A DNA stretch of 64,000 nt from Amnibacterium flavum (GCF_003097495.1 NZ_QEOP01000004.1:111692-175691), one strand, 5' to 3'; shown: positions 30,301-40,644, counted from the first letter of the stretch. The notes: generated by a model not told the origin, from the sequence alone. Made by a program: numbers and translations.

Positions 30301-30579
30301 AGTGACCTTCCCGCCATCGGCGCCGTCCTCGTGGGATGGGCGGGGTGGCGGATGCTCAGCGGAGGCGATCCGCGCGACATCGCCGACACGCTCGCCCTCG
30401 CGCGCCGGCTCGGCGCACGCCAGGACCTGCCGAGCGTGGACCTCGACCGCTTCGACGCTCTCGCGCGGCGACGGGGCGGCGAGGACATCATCCGCGAAGC
30501 GCACGAACGGCTCGCCACCCTGTCCGAGGACGAGGTGACGAGCCGTGCGCTCGAGCTGCTGAGCGCCGCTCGCGGGTGA
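27382..30579 (+). CDS. SARP/AfsR-type regulator with BTAD and NB-ARC-like ATPase
   Basis: 1065 aa, GTG start. Residues 5-90 are an OmpR-like winged helix (VAVLGPVLLAGRDGELVEVTG ... LTDALWEDDPPRNPRAALQTLVSRLR), 95-245 a BTAD TPR domain (ALWRGEPGDDL...ELRLRALVAAGRRAEALAAF), then a STAND ATPase with Walker A GAGGLGKT (284-291) and LLVLDNCEHLIDG. The rest is TPR-like. AfsR/SARP proteins activate secondary-metabolite or export genes. It is convergent with a DrrAB-like exporter, a possible target. Confidence 0.88.
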   Translation: MTVAAIRVAVLGPVLLAGRDGELVEVTGTLAKRFVAALALAGGSTVGVDPLTDALWEDDPPRNPRAALQTLVSRLRQGTAEGVILSSASGYAIAADSTDLLLVRRAAQAIASDGDPDQRIRACDAALALWRGEPGDDLGGGELAGELATTAASLGSALLRSRAIALVDAHRPADALADLAVLLTQHPFDEILHELRLRALVAAGRRAEALAAFAALRETLRDELGSEPGARLVELHARILREEGAPRTTRVGVRFATTELIGRDEDVAALLHSVATTRLTTILGAGGLGKTRLAQEVARSAEIPRVVLVELAGLRSADDLPLAVASALGIVESRIGNRAVDNAVIRISVRERVLSALAERATLLVLDNCEHLIDGVAVWVDDALRSVDGLRVLTTSRSPLALAGERVYPLEPLHADGGDGPAVRLFVERATAVRPAVSLPGPTIVRICERLDGLPLAIELAAARVRTMSVDEIERRLDHRFALLAGGDRTAPERHRTLLAVIEWSWDLLTEPERRVMRRLSRFPDGFSSDGAAAVAGSGTEVLDELEALVQQSLLQTTELPRTGRVRYRMLETVAEFGELQIAEAGEDELVTRALIDWAVDFSVMQVDAMRTNELVRGVLLVDEEQDNLIAVLRAAIRDGDAETAYAVFGALGQFWTIRGAHSEVLQMAPGLTRMPLAFVPTPRTVVATVSALVVGGVTLLVDPRLSALRLLVRLRRITECTGPLDRSLAALVRLALLAPHAPELAAELERQSRDGDPAVETFALLALAQFNENRAQTDEATRLARRAFDRATSVGSLWGRSMAAQALAHLHSQRRRPALALEWAAISGDGMRAIGATNELGQISWISGLAHLSLGDVAAAKAELEPLTSGDDSGTDFADLRMVGWAGLAEIAAAEGDPRLSLELFRRVLGRGSGRESRIPGPWGLMVGSACLSMAALAGSDVWDDAEIVWLGWAARRLRVGGIVELRTQGETSDLPAIGAVLVGWAGWRMLSGGDPRDIADTLALARRLGARQDLPSVDLDRFDALARRRGGEDIIREAHERLATLSEDEVTSRALELLSAARG

Positions 30580-30589
30580 GCGGCGGGGC

Positions 30590-31404
30590 TCAGGCCTTGC
30601 GCATGTAGGCCCGAACGGTGAGCGGGGCGAAGATCGCGACGATCACCGCGGCGCCGACGAGCGAGACGACGAGGTCTCCTCCGACCACCCCGTCGTTGAC
30701 GAGCGAGCGGACCGCCGTCACGAGGTGCGAGACCGGGTTCATGTTCACGAACCACTGCAGCCAGCCCGGCATCGTGTCGACGGGGACGAACGCGTTCGAG
30801 AGGAACGTGAGCGGGAACAGGATCAGCATCGAGATCCCCTGCACGCTGCTCGCGGTGCGGGCGATCATCCCGAAGAACGCGAAGATCCAGCTGATCGCCC
30901 AGGCCGAGACGATCACGATGAGACCGGCGAGCAGGACCGCGCCGATCCCGCCCTCGGGGCGGAAGCCCATGATGTAGCCCATCGTGAAGGTCAGCGTCGT
31001 CGCGATCGTGTACCGGACCGTGTCGGCGAGCAGCGCGCCGGCGAGCGGGGCGATGCGGGCGATCGGGAGGGAACGGAACCGGTCGAACACGCCCTTGTCC
31101 ATGTCCTCCCTCAGCTGGGTCCCGGTCACGACCGAGGTGGTGATGACGGTCTGGACGAGGATTCCGGGGATGATCACCGGCAGGTAGCTGGCGACGTCTC
31201 CGGAGATCGCTCCGCCGAAGATGTAGGTGAACATCAGGGTGAAGATGATCGGCTGCAGCGTCACATCGAACAGCTGCTCCGGCGTCCTTCGGATCTTGAG
31301 GAGACCGCGGTACGCCATGGTGAGCGACTGCCGGACGGTGTCGCCGAGGGTGGTGTGGGAGGTGACCCGGCGGGAGACGCCGGGGGCGATCTGCGTGAGG
31401 GTGC

Positions 31405-31408
<4 letters not shown>
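30590..31408 (-). CDS. ABC-2 type permease, DrrB-like
   Basis: 272 aa with six predicted helices (LFDVTLQPIIFTLMFTYIFGGAI, ISMLILFPLTFLSNAFVPVDTMPGWLQWF). ABC-2 family; DrrB-type partners export anthracyclines or similar drugs. Its ATG overlaps the stop of the ATPase gene by four bases (31405-31408). Confidence 0.9.
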
Positions 31409-32436
<1,028 letters not shown>

Positions 32437-32488
32437 GGGTGGTGTCCTTTCGTAGGAAGTGCCCTCAGCGTGCTCCCGCCCGCTTACA

Positions 32489-32504
32489 CGGCACTCACGT
32501 GCCG
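32489..32504. promoter_or_regulatory. Candidate operator between drrA-like and AKR genes
   Basis: CGGCAC-TCAC-GTGCCG, a perfect 6-bp inverted repeat with a 4-bp spacer, midway in the 170-bp divergent region. Binding protein unknown. Confidence 0.35.
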
Positions 32505-32606
32505 CTTGCACGCGCTGTCGCCGGCACTCGACCGCCCAGCCTGTGTCCAGGCAGTGCGTCTGCTTTTCATCGAGCGCTCTCAGCGAATGGGTGTCAGGGT
32601 TGAAGC

Positions 32607-33452
32607 ATGACTTCGACAAACACCGTGCCAACCGTCCGGCTCAACGACGGGACCGAGATCCCCCAGCTCGGCTTCGGCGTCTTCCAGGTGGCACCCGACA
32701 AGACCAGCCGCGTCGTCGAGAGCGCCCTCGAGGCCGGCTACCGCCACATCGACACCGCCGCCGCGTACCGCAACGAGGAAGGCGTCGGCCACGCCCTCAA
32801 GCAGGCGGCGCTCCCGCGCGAGGAGCTGTTCATCACGACCAAGCTGTGGAACGCGAACCACAAGCGCGAGGACGCTCTCGCCGCGATCGACCGGAGCCTC
32901 GCGCACCTCGGCCTCGACTACGTCGACCTGTACCTGATCCACTGGCCTCTGCCCATGTTCGACGACTACGTCGAGGCGTGGAAGGCGCTCGAGGAGATCA
33001 AGGCGAGCGGCAAGGCGCGCAGCATCGGTGTCTCCAACTTCCTGCCCGAGCACCTGCAGCGTCTGTTCGACGAGACCGACACGGTGCCGTCGGTGAACCA
33101 GATCGAGATCCACCCCGATTTCCAGCAGCGCGAACTGCAGCAGTTCTCCCTGCAGCACGGCATCGAGATCGAGGCGTGGTCGCCCATCGCCTCGGGCAAG
33201 CTGTCGAAGCGCGACGACATCCAGGCCATCGCCGACAAGTACGGCAAGTCCGTCGCCCAGGTGACGCTGCGCTGGCATCTCGACGAGGGCCGGATCATCT
33301 TCCCCAAGTCCAACGACGCGGGACGTCAGAAGGAGAACTTCGACATCCTCGACTTCGAGCTCACCCCTGACGAGCTGGCCGTGTTCGACGACCTCGACCA
33401 GGGCGAGTCGGGCCGCATCGGCGCCGACCCGGCAACCGCCGACTTCCGCTGA
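32607..33452 (+). CDS. Aldo/keto reductase, DkgA-like
   Basis: 281 aa from ATG (MTSTNTVPTVRLNDG). Catalytic D49, Y54 (HIDTAAAY), K79 (ITTKLW), H112 (LIHWP) and coenzyme-binding FPKSNDAGRQKEN. Same subfamily as the gene at 16127. Divergent from the ABC exporter. Confidence 0.92.
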   Translation: MTSTNTVPTVRLNDGTEIPQLGFGVFQVAPDKTSRVVESALEAGYRHIDTAAAYRNEEGVGHALKQAALPREELFITTKLWNANHKREDALAAIDRSLAHLGLDYVDLYLIHWPLPMFDDYVEAWKALEEIKASGKARSIGVSNFLPEHLQRLFDETDTVPSVNQIEIHPDFQQRELQQFSLQHGIEIEAWSPIASGKLSKRDDIQAIADKYGKSVAQVTLRWHLDEGRIIFPKSNDAGRQKENFDILDFELTPDELAVFDDLDQGESGRIGADPATADFR

Positions 33453-33491
33453 CCTCCCGCCACCCCACCCGACCTGGGTGTTCCGGGCAAA

Positions 33492-33682
33492 CGCGCACGT
33501 TCCGGCGGGCCCCGCCTGCCGGAACGTGCGCGCGCTCCAAGGCTCACAAAGCGGACGCCTATCCCGTACGGCCGTTCAGGCCGAAAGAGCAGTCCGGAAC
33601 GGACGCTAAGACCCGGAATATCCGCGTAGGGCCCGGGGCGCGCGCACGTTACGGCGTCTCGGGCCGGCCGGAACGTGCGCGC
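33492..33682. repeat. Twin hairpins of CGCGCACGTTCCGGC
   Basis: First copy: CGCGCACGTTCCGGC (33492-33506) with GCCGGAACGTGCGCG (33518-33532), 15 perfect pairs. Second copy near 33640-33682: GCGCGCACGTT with AACGTGCGCGC, then one mismatch and CGGC/GCCG. About 105 bp separate them. They lie between two genes of the same orientation; the first could end the AKR transcript. Confidence 0.65.
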
Positions 33683-33720
33683 TCGCCCGGAACGCCCGGG
33701 GTGGCGCGTAGCGTTGGCGT

Positions 33721-34545
33721 GTGACTGATGCTCCCGCCCGACCGCACTGGCTCCCGCTCCTCGTCGTCGGTGTGATCGGCGGCGTGCTCTCCGGGGCGTT
33801 CGGCGTCGGCGGCGGGATCGTCATGGTTCCGCTGCTGATCTGGCTGACCGGCATGGACCAGCGCACCGCGTCCGCCACCTCGCTCGCCGCGATCCTCCCG
33901 TCCGTCGTCGTCGGCTCGATCGGCTACCTCCTGCGCGGGCAGGTCGACCTCGGTGCCGCCATCGCGCTCGCCGTCGGAGCCGTGCCCGGTGCTCTCATCG
34001 GAACCTGGCTGCTCCGCCGCATCAACATCGGGCTGCTCCGCTGGCTGTTCATCGCCCTCATGGTCGTCATCGCGGTGCGGATGGTGCTCATCCCCGTCGA
34101 GCGCGGTGAGCGGATCGAGGAGACATGGTGGGTGCTCGCCCTCCTCTTCGTCGTCGGAGTCGTGACCGGAATCGCATCGGGACTGTTCGGCGTGGGCGGC
34201 GGGGTGATCATGGTGCCCGTCCTCGTCGTCGGCTTCGGGGTCGGCGACCTCGTCGCGAAGGGCACCTCACTGGTCGCGATGATCGCGTCCAGCGCCGTCG
34301 GGACGACCAGCAACCTCCGTGCTCGAGCTGTCGATCTGCGCTCGGCGCTGTTCGTCGGGATCGCCGCCACGCTCTGCTCCTACCTCGGCGTCCTCCTCGC
34401 CTTCGTCATGACACCTCAGGTGTCGTCGATCCTGTTCGCCGCGCTGCTCCTGCTGTCGGCCGGACAGCTCTCCGTCCGCACCATCCGGCGCGGTCGGGCC
34501 GACCGGCGTGCGCGCGCCGCCGACGCCGCAGCGGAGCCCGCATGA
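33721..34545 (+). CDS. TauE/SafE-family permease
   Basis: 274 aa, GTG start. Two homologous halves, each with a glycine signature: [19 protein letters not shown] and [19 protein letters not shown]. Eight or so helices. The family includes exporters of sulfite, sulfoacetate or taurine. The ATGA overlap with the following DUF255 gene indicates coupling. Confidence 0.9.
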   Translation: MTDAPARPHWLPLLVVGVIGGVLSGAFGVGGGIVMVPLLIWLTGMDQRTASATSLAAILPSVVVGSIGYLLRGQVDLGAAIALAVGAVPGALIGTWLLRRINIGLLRWLFIALMVVIAVRMVLIPVERGERIEETWWVLALLFVVGVVTGIASGLFGVGGGVIMVPVLVVGFGVGDLVAKGTSLVAMIASSAVGTTSNLRARAVDLRSALFVGIAATLCSYLGVLLAFVMTPQVSSILFAALLLLSAGQLSVRTIRRGRADRRARAADAAAEPA

Positions 34546-36392
34546 ACCGCCTCGCCGACGCCGTCAGCCCGTACCTGCGCAGCCACGCCGACAACCCCGT
34601 CGACTGGTGGCCGTGGGGTGCCGAGGCGTTCGAGGAGGCCGAGCGCCGCGACCTGCCCGTGATGATCTCGATCGGCTACGCGACCTGCCACTGGTGCCAC
34701 GTCATGGCCCGGGAGAGCTTCAGCGATCCCGCCATCGCGGCCTACCTCGCCGACCGGGTGGTCGCGATCAAGGTCGACCGGGAGGAGCATCCCGACGTCG
34801 ACGCCGCCTACCTCGCCGCGGCGGGGGCCTTCACGCAGAACCTGGGCTGGCCGCTCACGGTGTTCGCGACGCCGAAAGGCAGGACGTTCTTCGCCGGCAC
34901 CTACGCACCCCCGGTTCCCGCCCCGGGGCAGCCGTCGTTCCGCCAGGTGGTCGACGCGGTCTGGGAGGCCTGGACGCAGCGACGCGGCGAGGTGGAGGAC
35001 ATCGCGGGCCGTCTCGCCGACGCCCTCGCCCAGCCCGTCGTCTCGCCCGACGCCGGAATCGCCCGACGTCTCATCGACTTCGGCTCCGTCGTCGGGGAGC
35101 TGGCCTCGTACGAGGACTCCTCGTACGGCGGGTTCGGCGGCGCCCCGAAGTTCCCCGTCGCACCGGTCGTCCTGATGCTGCAGCAGCTCGGCCTGTCGGG
35201 GCTCGTCGACCCGGCCACCCGCGAGGCCGCGAGCGGGCTCGCGCGCCGCACGCTTTCGAAGATCGCCGCCTCCGACCTGCGGGACCCCGTCGAGGGTGGA
35301 TTCTTCCGCTACGGCACGAAGCGCGACTGGAGCGAACCGCACTACGAGCGCATGCTCTACGACAACGCGCTGCTGCTCCGGGCCGCCGCGGTCGACGGCG
35401 ACGAGCAGACGGCGGCCGGTGTCGCGAACTTCCTCGCATCGGTGCTGCGGCGGGACTCCGGCGGGTTCGGTTCGGCTCAGGATTCGGAGAGCACCGTCGA
35501 CGGTGTGCGGGTCGAGGGCGGCTACTACCTGCTCGATGCCGACTCGCGTTCCGCGCAGTCGCCGCCCGCGGTCGACGGGAAGGTGCTCACGGGCTGGAAC
35601 GGGCTCGCGATCGGTGCGCTCGCGGCCGCCGGCTCCCGCTTCGACCGACCCGAGTGGATCGACCTCGCGCGGGCTGCGGCGGACCACCTGCTCGCTTTCC
35701 ACGTCGGTCCCGGCTCCCTGCTGCGCGCGAGCCTCGACGGGCGTCCCTCCGCAGCTGCGGCGACGCTCGAGGATTACGGCATGCTCTCCCGCGGGTTGCT
35801 CGACCTCTCGCTCGCGACGGGGGAGTCCGGCTACGCGGCCGCGGCCCGCGACCTGGTCGACCGGGTGCGGGCTGACGACGGCGGCATCCGCGTGCCGGGC
35901 GGAGGCGATCCCACCCTGGCCGCCCACGGATCCGCACTGCCCGTCGACCCGAGCGAGGGCGCCTACCCGTCCGGACTGTCGGAGTTGGCCATGGCGGCGC
36001 TCACCCTCTACGACCTGACGGGGGAGGGCGGATACCGTGCGCTGGCGGAGCGGGCCGTCGAACCGCTCGCCGAGCTCGCCTCCGCGCGCCCGATCTCCAT
36101 GGGCGGCACCCTCGCCGCGCTCGCTCGACTGCGCTCGCCGTCCCGCGAACTCGTCGTGGTCACCGATGCGGACGGCGGTGGCGAGATCTCTGGGCTGGCG
36201 CGCCGGGACCCGTCGCTGACGAGCGCCGTCGTGACGGAGGCGCAGGCGGCCGAATGGACCGCCGCCGGCTTCGGGCTGTTCGACGGCCGGGTCACGCGGA
36301 ACGGCCGAAGCACCGCGTATCTCTGCGTCGACCTGGTCTGCCGGCTCCCCGTCACCGAGCCCGACGAGCTGCAGGCACTGCTCGTCGGCTGA
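34542..36392 (+). CDS. DUF255 thioredoxin-domain protein (YyaL-like)
   Basis: 616 aa. N-terminal thioredoxin-like domain with a CHWC motif (C49, C52; [10 protein letters not shown]), [10 protein letters not shown], then an (alpha/alpha)6-type glycosidase-like barrel ([31 protein letters not shown]). Human and bacterial relatives (spermatogenesis-associated protein 20, YyaL) have no settled function. Coupled to the TauE-like permease by ATGA. Confidence 0.9.
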   Translation: MNRLADAVSPYLRSHADNPVDWWPWGAEAFEEAERRDLPVMISIGYATCHWCHVMARESFSDPAIAAYLADRVVAIKVDREEHPDVDAAYLAAAGAFTQNLGWPLTVFATPKGRTFFAGTYAPPVPAPGQPSFRQVVDAVWEAWTQRRGEVEDIAGRLADALAQPVVSPDAGIARRLIDFGSVVGELASYEDSSYGGFGGAPKFPVAPVVLMLQQLGLSGLVDPATREAASGLARRTLSKIAASDLRDPVEGGFFRYGTKRDWSEPHYERMLYDNALLLRAAAVDGDEQTAAGVANFLASVLRRDSGGFGSAQDSESTVDGVRVEGGYYLLDADSRSAQSPPAVDGKVLTGWNGLAIGALAAAGSRFDRPEWIDLARAAADHLLAFHVGPGSLLRASLDGRPSAAAATLEDYGMLSRGLLDLSLATGESGYAAAARDLVDRVRADDGGIRVPGGGDPTLAAHGSALPVDPSEGAYPSGLSELAMAALTLYDLTGEGGYRALAERAVEPLAELASARPISMGGTLAALARLRSPSRELVVVTDADGGGEISGLARRDPSLTSAVVTEAQAAEWTAAGFGLFDGRVTRNGRSTAYLCVDLVCRLPVTEPDELQALLVG

Positions 36393-36449
36393 CGCCCGAC
36401 TCGAGCGGGCACCAGCGCACTCCCAGGCTCGCCGGATCCGTTTGGTGTG

Positions 36450-36468
36450 TGAGGTAAGGCGTGCCTAA
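36450..36468 (+). promoter_or_regulatory. DtxR/IdeR-type iron box
   Basis: TGAGGTAAGGCGTGCCTAA matches the DtxR/IdeR consensus TTAGGTTAGGCTAACCTAA at 14 of 19 positions. It lies 9 bases before the GTG of the SIP-like gene, so iron-dependent repression of that gene is likely. Confidence 0.75.
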
Positions 36469-36477
36469 ACTTCTCGG

Positions 36478-36867
36478 GTGGCACGTACCGTTCCGGATCC
36501 CTCAGTACACGTCTTCCTCGGCGGTACCCTCGCGGATTTGGTGACGATCGAAGCGATGCTCGCCACCATGCCGCTGTGCACGTACGGCCAGGTCGTCATC
36601 GAGAGTGACGATGAAATCGCCCCGCTCAACCTTCCTCGTCGCGTCCAGGTGCGTCGGGTCGGCGTGCGCCGCTCGATCACCGGCGATGCGATCACGGGAG
36701 AGGCCGTCGCCCGGGCCGCCGACGCATGGCTCGGGGAGTGGATGCCCGGGGAGCACGAGACCCGCAGCAGCCTCTTCGCGTGGATCGGCTGCGAGGGCAG
36801 CATCGCCGCCGCCGACGCCGCTGACCGTCTCGATCACTCTCTCCGCGCCGGACTCGCCGGCAGCTGA
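36478..36867 (+). CDS. Single-domain siderophore-interacting-protein (SIP) C-domain
   Basis: 129 aa, GTG start, probably leaderless or nearly so because the iron box is so close. It resembles only the NADPH-binding C-terminal domain of SIP-family ferric-siderophore reductases (ATMPLCTYGQVVIESDDE ... RSSLFAWIGCEGS). The usual N-terminal FAD-binding domain (~130 aa) is missing. It may work with a separate flavin partner, or use electrons in another way. The iron box supports a role in iron uptake. Confidence 0.75.
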   Translation: MARTVPDPSVHVFLGGTLADLVTIEAMLATMPLCTYGQVVIESDDEIAPLNLPRRVQVRRVGVRRSITGDAITGEAVARAADAWLGEWMPGEHETRSSLFAWIGCEGSIAAADAADRLDHSLRAGLAGS

Positions 36868-36898
36868 GCCGCGCGCCCGGCTCGTCGTCGGATCGCTC

Positions 36899-36959
36899 CT
36901 CCCGCCCGCTGAGCCTGTCGAAGCGCGTCCCTTCATTTCGACGGGCTCAATGGGCGGGC
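36899..36959. repeat. Palindromic A/A' element between convergent genes
   Basis: CCCGCCCGCTGAGCCTGTCGAA faces TTCGACGGGCTCAATGGGCG across 14 bases and can form a 20-bp hairpin. It sits between the stops of the SIP gene and pmt. Confidence 0.8.
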
Positions 36960-36971
36960 AGTGCCGCCCGT

Positions 36972-38639
36972 CTACTGCCAGGTCGGCAGCCAGATGTGCA
37001 GGGTCCAGAACCAGAACGGCGTCTGCATCCCGGTCCACAGCGGGTAGAAGAAGGCGCTGACGGCGACGACGAGCGCGAGGAATACGATCACGAACCGTCG
37101 ACGCACCGACGGGGTGCGCCACGACTCGGGGATCCGGGTGCGCACCAGAGCGAGGAGACGATCCGCCCGGGCCGACGACAGCGCGCGGTCGACCGCTCCC
37201 GGCTGCACCGCTCGCGTCGATCCCATCCGCGAGCCGAGGACCAGCCCCAGCACCGCCGTCAATCCGAGCACGAGGTAGGGCAGGAACTCGATCGCGTAGA
37301 ACTGGAACATCGTGCGCGTCGGGTACAGCAGCCACGGGAGGTAGCCGGCGGCGATGCCGGTCAGGATCAGCCCGATCCGCGGGTCCCGGTAGCGTGCGAA
37401 CCGGTAGACCAGGTACAGCGCGGCCGCGCACGCCGCCCACCAGAGGATCGGGTTCGCGATCGACCAGACGATCTCGGAGCAGTAGTCCCAGGTGCAGCCG
37501 TTCTCGCCCATCGCGCTGCCCTGGTAGTAGATCTGGGTGGGGCGGGTCAGGAACGGCCAGAGGATCGCCGGGGTCGCGTAGGGGTGGCCGACGCTGAGGC
37601 CGTTGTGGAACGCGTAGATGCCCGCATGCCAGTGCCACAGGTTCTGCAGCGAGTCCGGCACCCAGGCCAGGAGGCCGGTCCACCGCTCACCGCCGGTCGC
37701 GATCCAGTTGCGGTCGTAGCCGCCCGAGGTGACGAACCAGCCCGTCCAGCTCGCGAGATAGGCGGCAACGGCGATCGGCACCATGAGCACGAACGCGACG
37801 GGACCCTGCTTCAGCACCGTGCCCGACAGCCAGTGCCGGATCCCGGCCCGACGGCGGGCGAGCGCGTCGGAGGCGAGGACGTAGACGGCGAAGAAGGCGA
37901 TCAGGTAGAGGCCCGACCATTTGACCGCGCAGGCGAGCCCGAAGGCGAGTCCCGCGGCGACCAGCCACGGCCGCGCCCATAGGGCGGGTCCCCACGGTGG
38001 TGGCCCGTCGGGGCCGGAGCGGCGGATGAGCCACTCCTCGAGCCTCCTCGTCGACTGCGCGCGGTCGAGCAGGATCGCCCCGAAGCCGAGGAGCGCGAAC
38101 AGCATCAGGAAGTTGTCGAGCAGGCCGAGGCGCGACATGACGATCGCCTGCCCGTCGATGGCGAGGAGGCCGCCCGCGATGACGACGAGGGTCGGGTTGT
38201 GCCAGAGCCGCTGCGCGATGAGCATCACCAGGACGACGGCGATGATCCCGGCGACCGCGACCCCGAGGCGCCAGCCGGCCGGATTCTCGGGGCCGAGGGC
38301 AGCGATCCCGAGCCCGATCAGCCATTTGCCGAGCGGGGGATGCGCGGGGTATGACGCCGTCGTGAGGAACCCGTCGACCTGCCCGGCGTTGAACGCGGGG
38401 TTCGGGTCCTCGGGCCACGATCCCTCGTAGCCGAGGTTCAGCATCGTCCAGGCGTCCTTGACGTAGAACGTCTCGTCGAACATCAGCGACGCGGGGTGGC
38501 CGAGACTCTGCAGCCGCAGCACCGCCGCCAGAAGGGTGACGCCGACGGGGCCGCCGATGCTCCACCAGCGCGACGCGGCGAAGCGCTGCCGGCGCGACCC
38601 CTGGATCGCCTTGTCGACGACGGTCGGGGTCTGGGTCAC
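36972..38639 (-). CDS. pmt: Protein O-mannosyltransferase (Pmt, GT39)
   Basis: About 555 aa from GTG 38639; GTG 38645 is also possible. Multi-span membrane enzyme: catalytic Asp-Glu in the first periplasmic loop (MFDETFYVKDAW, D55/E56), then HPPLGKWLIGLG, and a C-terminal four-helix PMT region. It moves mannose from polyprenyl-phosphate-mannose to Ser/Thr of exported proteins, as M. tuberculosis Rv1002c does. A TAATCT box overlaps the start region, so the mRNA may be leaderless. Divergent from rsmI, the same order as in mycobacteria. Confidence 0.92.
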   Translation of the reverse strand: MTQTPTVVDKAIQGSRRQRFAASRWWSIGGPVGVTLLAAVLRLQSLGHPASLMFDETFYVKDAWTMLNLGYEGSWPEDPNPAFNAGQVDGFLTTASYPAHPPLGKWLIGLGIAALGPENPAGWRLGVAVAGIIAVVLVMLIAQRLWHNPTLVVIAGGLLAIDGQAIVMSRLGLLDNFLMLFALLGFGAILLDRAQSTRRLEEWLIRRSGPDGPPPWGPALWARPWLVAAGLAFGLACAVKWSGLYLIAFFAVYVLASDALARRRAGIRHWLSGTVLKQGPVAFVLMVPIAVAAYLASWTGWFVTSGGYDRNWIATGGERWTGLLAWVPDSLQNLWHWHAGIYAFHNGLSVGHPYATPAILWPFLTRPTQIYYQGSAMGENGCTWDYCSEIVWSIANPILWWAACAAALYLVYRFARYRDPRIGLILTGIAAGYLPWLLYPTRTMFQFYAIEFLPYLVLGLTAVLGLVLGSRMGSTRAVQPGAVDRALSSARADRLLALVRTRIPESWRTPSVRRRFVIVFLALVVAVSAFFYPLWTGMQTPFWFWTLHIWLPTWQ

Positions 38640-38704
38640 GAGCACCAGATTAGGTGAACCGGGCCGGTGCTTCGCCCCGCTCCCGCAGGGCGCGCGAGGA
38701 GAAG

Positions 38705-39535
38705 ATGGGACACTGGGACGTGCTCGTGCTCGCCGCAACTCCGATCGGCAACCTCGGCGACGCCACCGCCCGACTCGTCGCCGCCCTCGAATCGGCCACG
38801 GTCGTGGCAGCGGAGGACACCCGCGTCGTGCACCGGCTGCTGCAGGGGCTCGGCATCTCGAACCGTCCCCGCACCATCTCGCTCAACGACCACAACGAAC
38901 GCGAGAGGATCGCCGAACTCGTCCCGCTCGCCGCCGAGACCGATCTCCTCGTCGTCAGCGATGCGGGCATGCCGACCGTGTCCGACCCCGGCTACCGACT
39001 CGTCGTGGCCTGCATCGACGCGGGCGTCGCCGTCACCGTCCTCCCCGGCGCGTCAGCCGTCCCCACCGCGCTCGCCGTGTCGGGGCTGCCCACCGACCGG
39101 TTCGCGTTCGAGGGCTTCCTCTCCCGCAAGGCGGGGGAGCGGCGCGCGTCCCTGCTCGCGCTGTCGCGCGAGAGCCGTACCCTCGTCTTCTTCGAGTCCC
39201 CGCAGCGGTTGGGCGGATTCCTCGCCGACCTGGCCGCGACCTTCGGCCCCGATCGCCGTGTCGCCGTCTGCCGCGAGCTCACCAAGATGTTCGAGGAGGT
39301 GGTCCGCGGCACCGCGGCCGAGCTCGCCGAGCGGTTCGCCGACGGCGCCCGCGGAGAGATCGTGGTCGTGGTCGACGGGGCGCCGCCGGTCGTCGTTGAC
39401 CTCGCCTCGGGCGTCGCGCAGGTCCTCGCGCTGACCGCCGCCGGCGCCCGGCTCAAGGAGGCCTCGGCCGAGATCGCCGAGGCCACCGGGCTCTCCCGGC
39501 GCGAGCTGTACCAGGCCGCACTCGACGCGCGCTGA
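38705..39535 (+). CDS. rsmI: 16S rRNA 2'-O-ribose C1402 methyltransferase RsmI
   Basis: 276 aa, ATG with AGGAG just upstream. Tetrapyrrole-methylase fold: VLAATPIGNLGDATARLVAAL, VVSDAGMPTVSDPG, VLPGASAVPTALAVSGLPTD and FFESPQRL, all RsmI hallmarks. It methylates the ribose of C1402 in the ribosomal P site. Divergent from pmt. Confidence 0.95.
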   Translation: MGHWDVLVLAATPIGNLGDATARLVAALESATVVAAEDTRVVHRLLQGLGISNRPRTISLNDHNERERIAELVPLAAETDLLVVSDAGMPTVSDPGYRLVVACIDAGVAVTVLPGASAVPTALAVSGLPTDRFAFEGFLSRKAGERRASLLALSRESRTLVFFESPQRLGGFLADLAATFGPDRRVAVCRELTKMFEEVVRGTAAELAERFADGARGEIVVVVDGAPPVVVDLASGVAQVLALTAAGARLKEASAEIAEATGLSRRELYQAALDAR

Positions 39536-39711
39536 TCTCCGCGCAGACCTCCGCCGCGCGCGCCTCAGGGGCGAGCCTCCACCTCCGCACTCACGCAACA
39601 GTGGCCGTGGGCTTCCGGCGTGGCGGGTGGGAGGGTCCTGAGATCGCAGGTTCGGCTCAGCCGACCGCACGCAGAATTCTCGACGTCAACACGATTCGAC
39701 GAGAGGCACCC

Positions 39712-40644
39712 ATGGCAGCGGCGGTGAGGTTTTCGAGCTACGGCGGGCCGGATGTGCTGGAGCTCGTCGACGTCGAGAACCGGAAGCCGGGTCCTGGTCA
39801 GGTCATGGTCGCCGTCATCGCGGCGGGGGTCAACCCGGGAGAGATCGGCATCCGCGAGGGCGCGATGGCCGACCGGTATCCCGCCCGATTCCCGGAAGGG
39901 CAGGGCAGCGACTTCGCAGGCCTCGTCGCCGCGATCGGCGAGGGCGTCACGTCCGTTTCGGTGGGCGATGCCGTCATCGGCTTCAGCGACGATCGCAACG
40001 CCCAGGCCGAGTTCGTGACGGTTCCGGCCGATCGGGTGATCGAGAAGCCCGAGGTCCTCGACTGGCAGCAGGCGGCCGGGCTTTACGTGGTCGGAACCAC
40101 CGCCTGGGCGTGCATCGAGGCCGTCGATGTGAGGGAGGGCGATACTGTCGTCGTCGCCGGCGCGGCCGGTGGTGTCGGAGTCATCGCGACCCAGCTCGCC
40201 GTCGCGCGAGGAGCGAGGGTCATCGTGACCGCGCGCCGTGAGCACCACGGCTACCTGCGGGGCCTGCTGGCCGAGCCCGTCGTCTACGGCGCGGGTGTCG
40301 ACGAGCGCATCCGCCGGCTCGCACCCGAGGGCGTCGACGCGTTCATCGACGCGTGCGGCAAAGGAAGCGTCGACCTCGCGGTACGGCTGGGCGTCTCGCC
40401 TCACCGCATCAACACCATCGCCGACTTCGAGGCCGCGACGCGCACCGGCGCGAAGTCGCTCGGTCAGTCGTCGGTCGAGCCGGCGCCGGTGCTCGAGGAG
40501 CTCGCCGGTCTGCTCGCCTGCCGGCAGATCGAACTGCCCGTCTACGCGAGCTACCCCCTCGATCAGGTTCGCGAGGCCTACGAGCGCGTCGCCGAGGGGC
40601 ACGGGCTGGGCAAGGTCGTCATCGACGTCCGCTCCTACGCCTGA
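39712..40644 (+). CDS. Zinc-independent NADP-dependent quinone-oxidoreductase-like MDR protein
   Basis: 310 aa with GAGAGG before the ATG. N-terminal GroES-like domain (GQVMVAVIAAGVNPGEIGIREG), Rossmann domain with VVAGAAGGVGVIATQLA, and no zinc-binding Cys cluster, as in QOR-like MDR proteins. Substrate unknown. Confidence 0.9.
   Translation: MAAAVRFSSYGGPDVLELVDVENRKPGPGQVMVAVIAAGVNPGEIGIREGAMADRYPARFPEGQGSDFAGLVAAIGEGVTSVSVGDAVIGFSDDRNAQAEFVTVPADRVIEKPEVLDWQQAAGLYVVGTTAWACIEAVDVREGDTVVVAGAAGGVGVIATQLAVARGARVIVTARREHHGYLRGLLAEPVVYGAGVDERIRRLAPEGVDAFIDACGKGSVDLAVRLGVSPHRINTIADFEAATRTGAKSLGQSSVEPAPVLEELAGLLACRQIELPVYASYPLDQVREAYERVAEGHGLGKVVIDVRSYA

Noticed and set aside
27715..30504. Very long open frame (929 codons) on the minus strand
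   Set aside because: It is the antisense shadow of the SARP regulator; the plus frame has motifs, GC3 pattern and a start signal. Similar shadows oppose metG, hrpA and the HEAT-GT4 gene.
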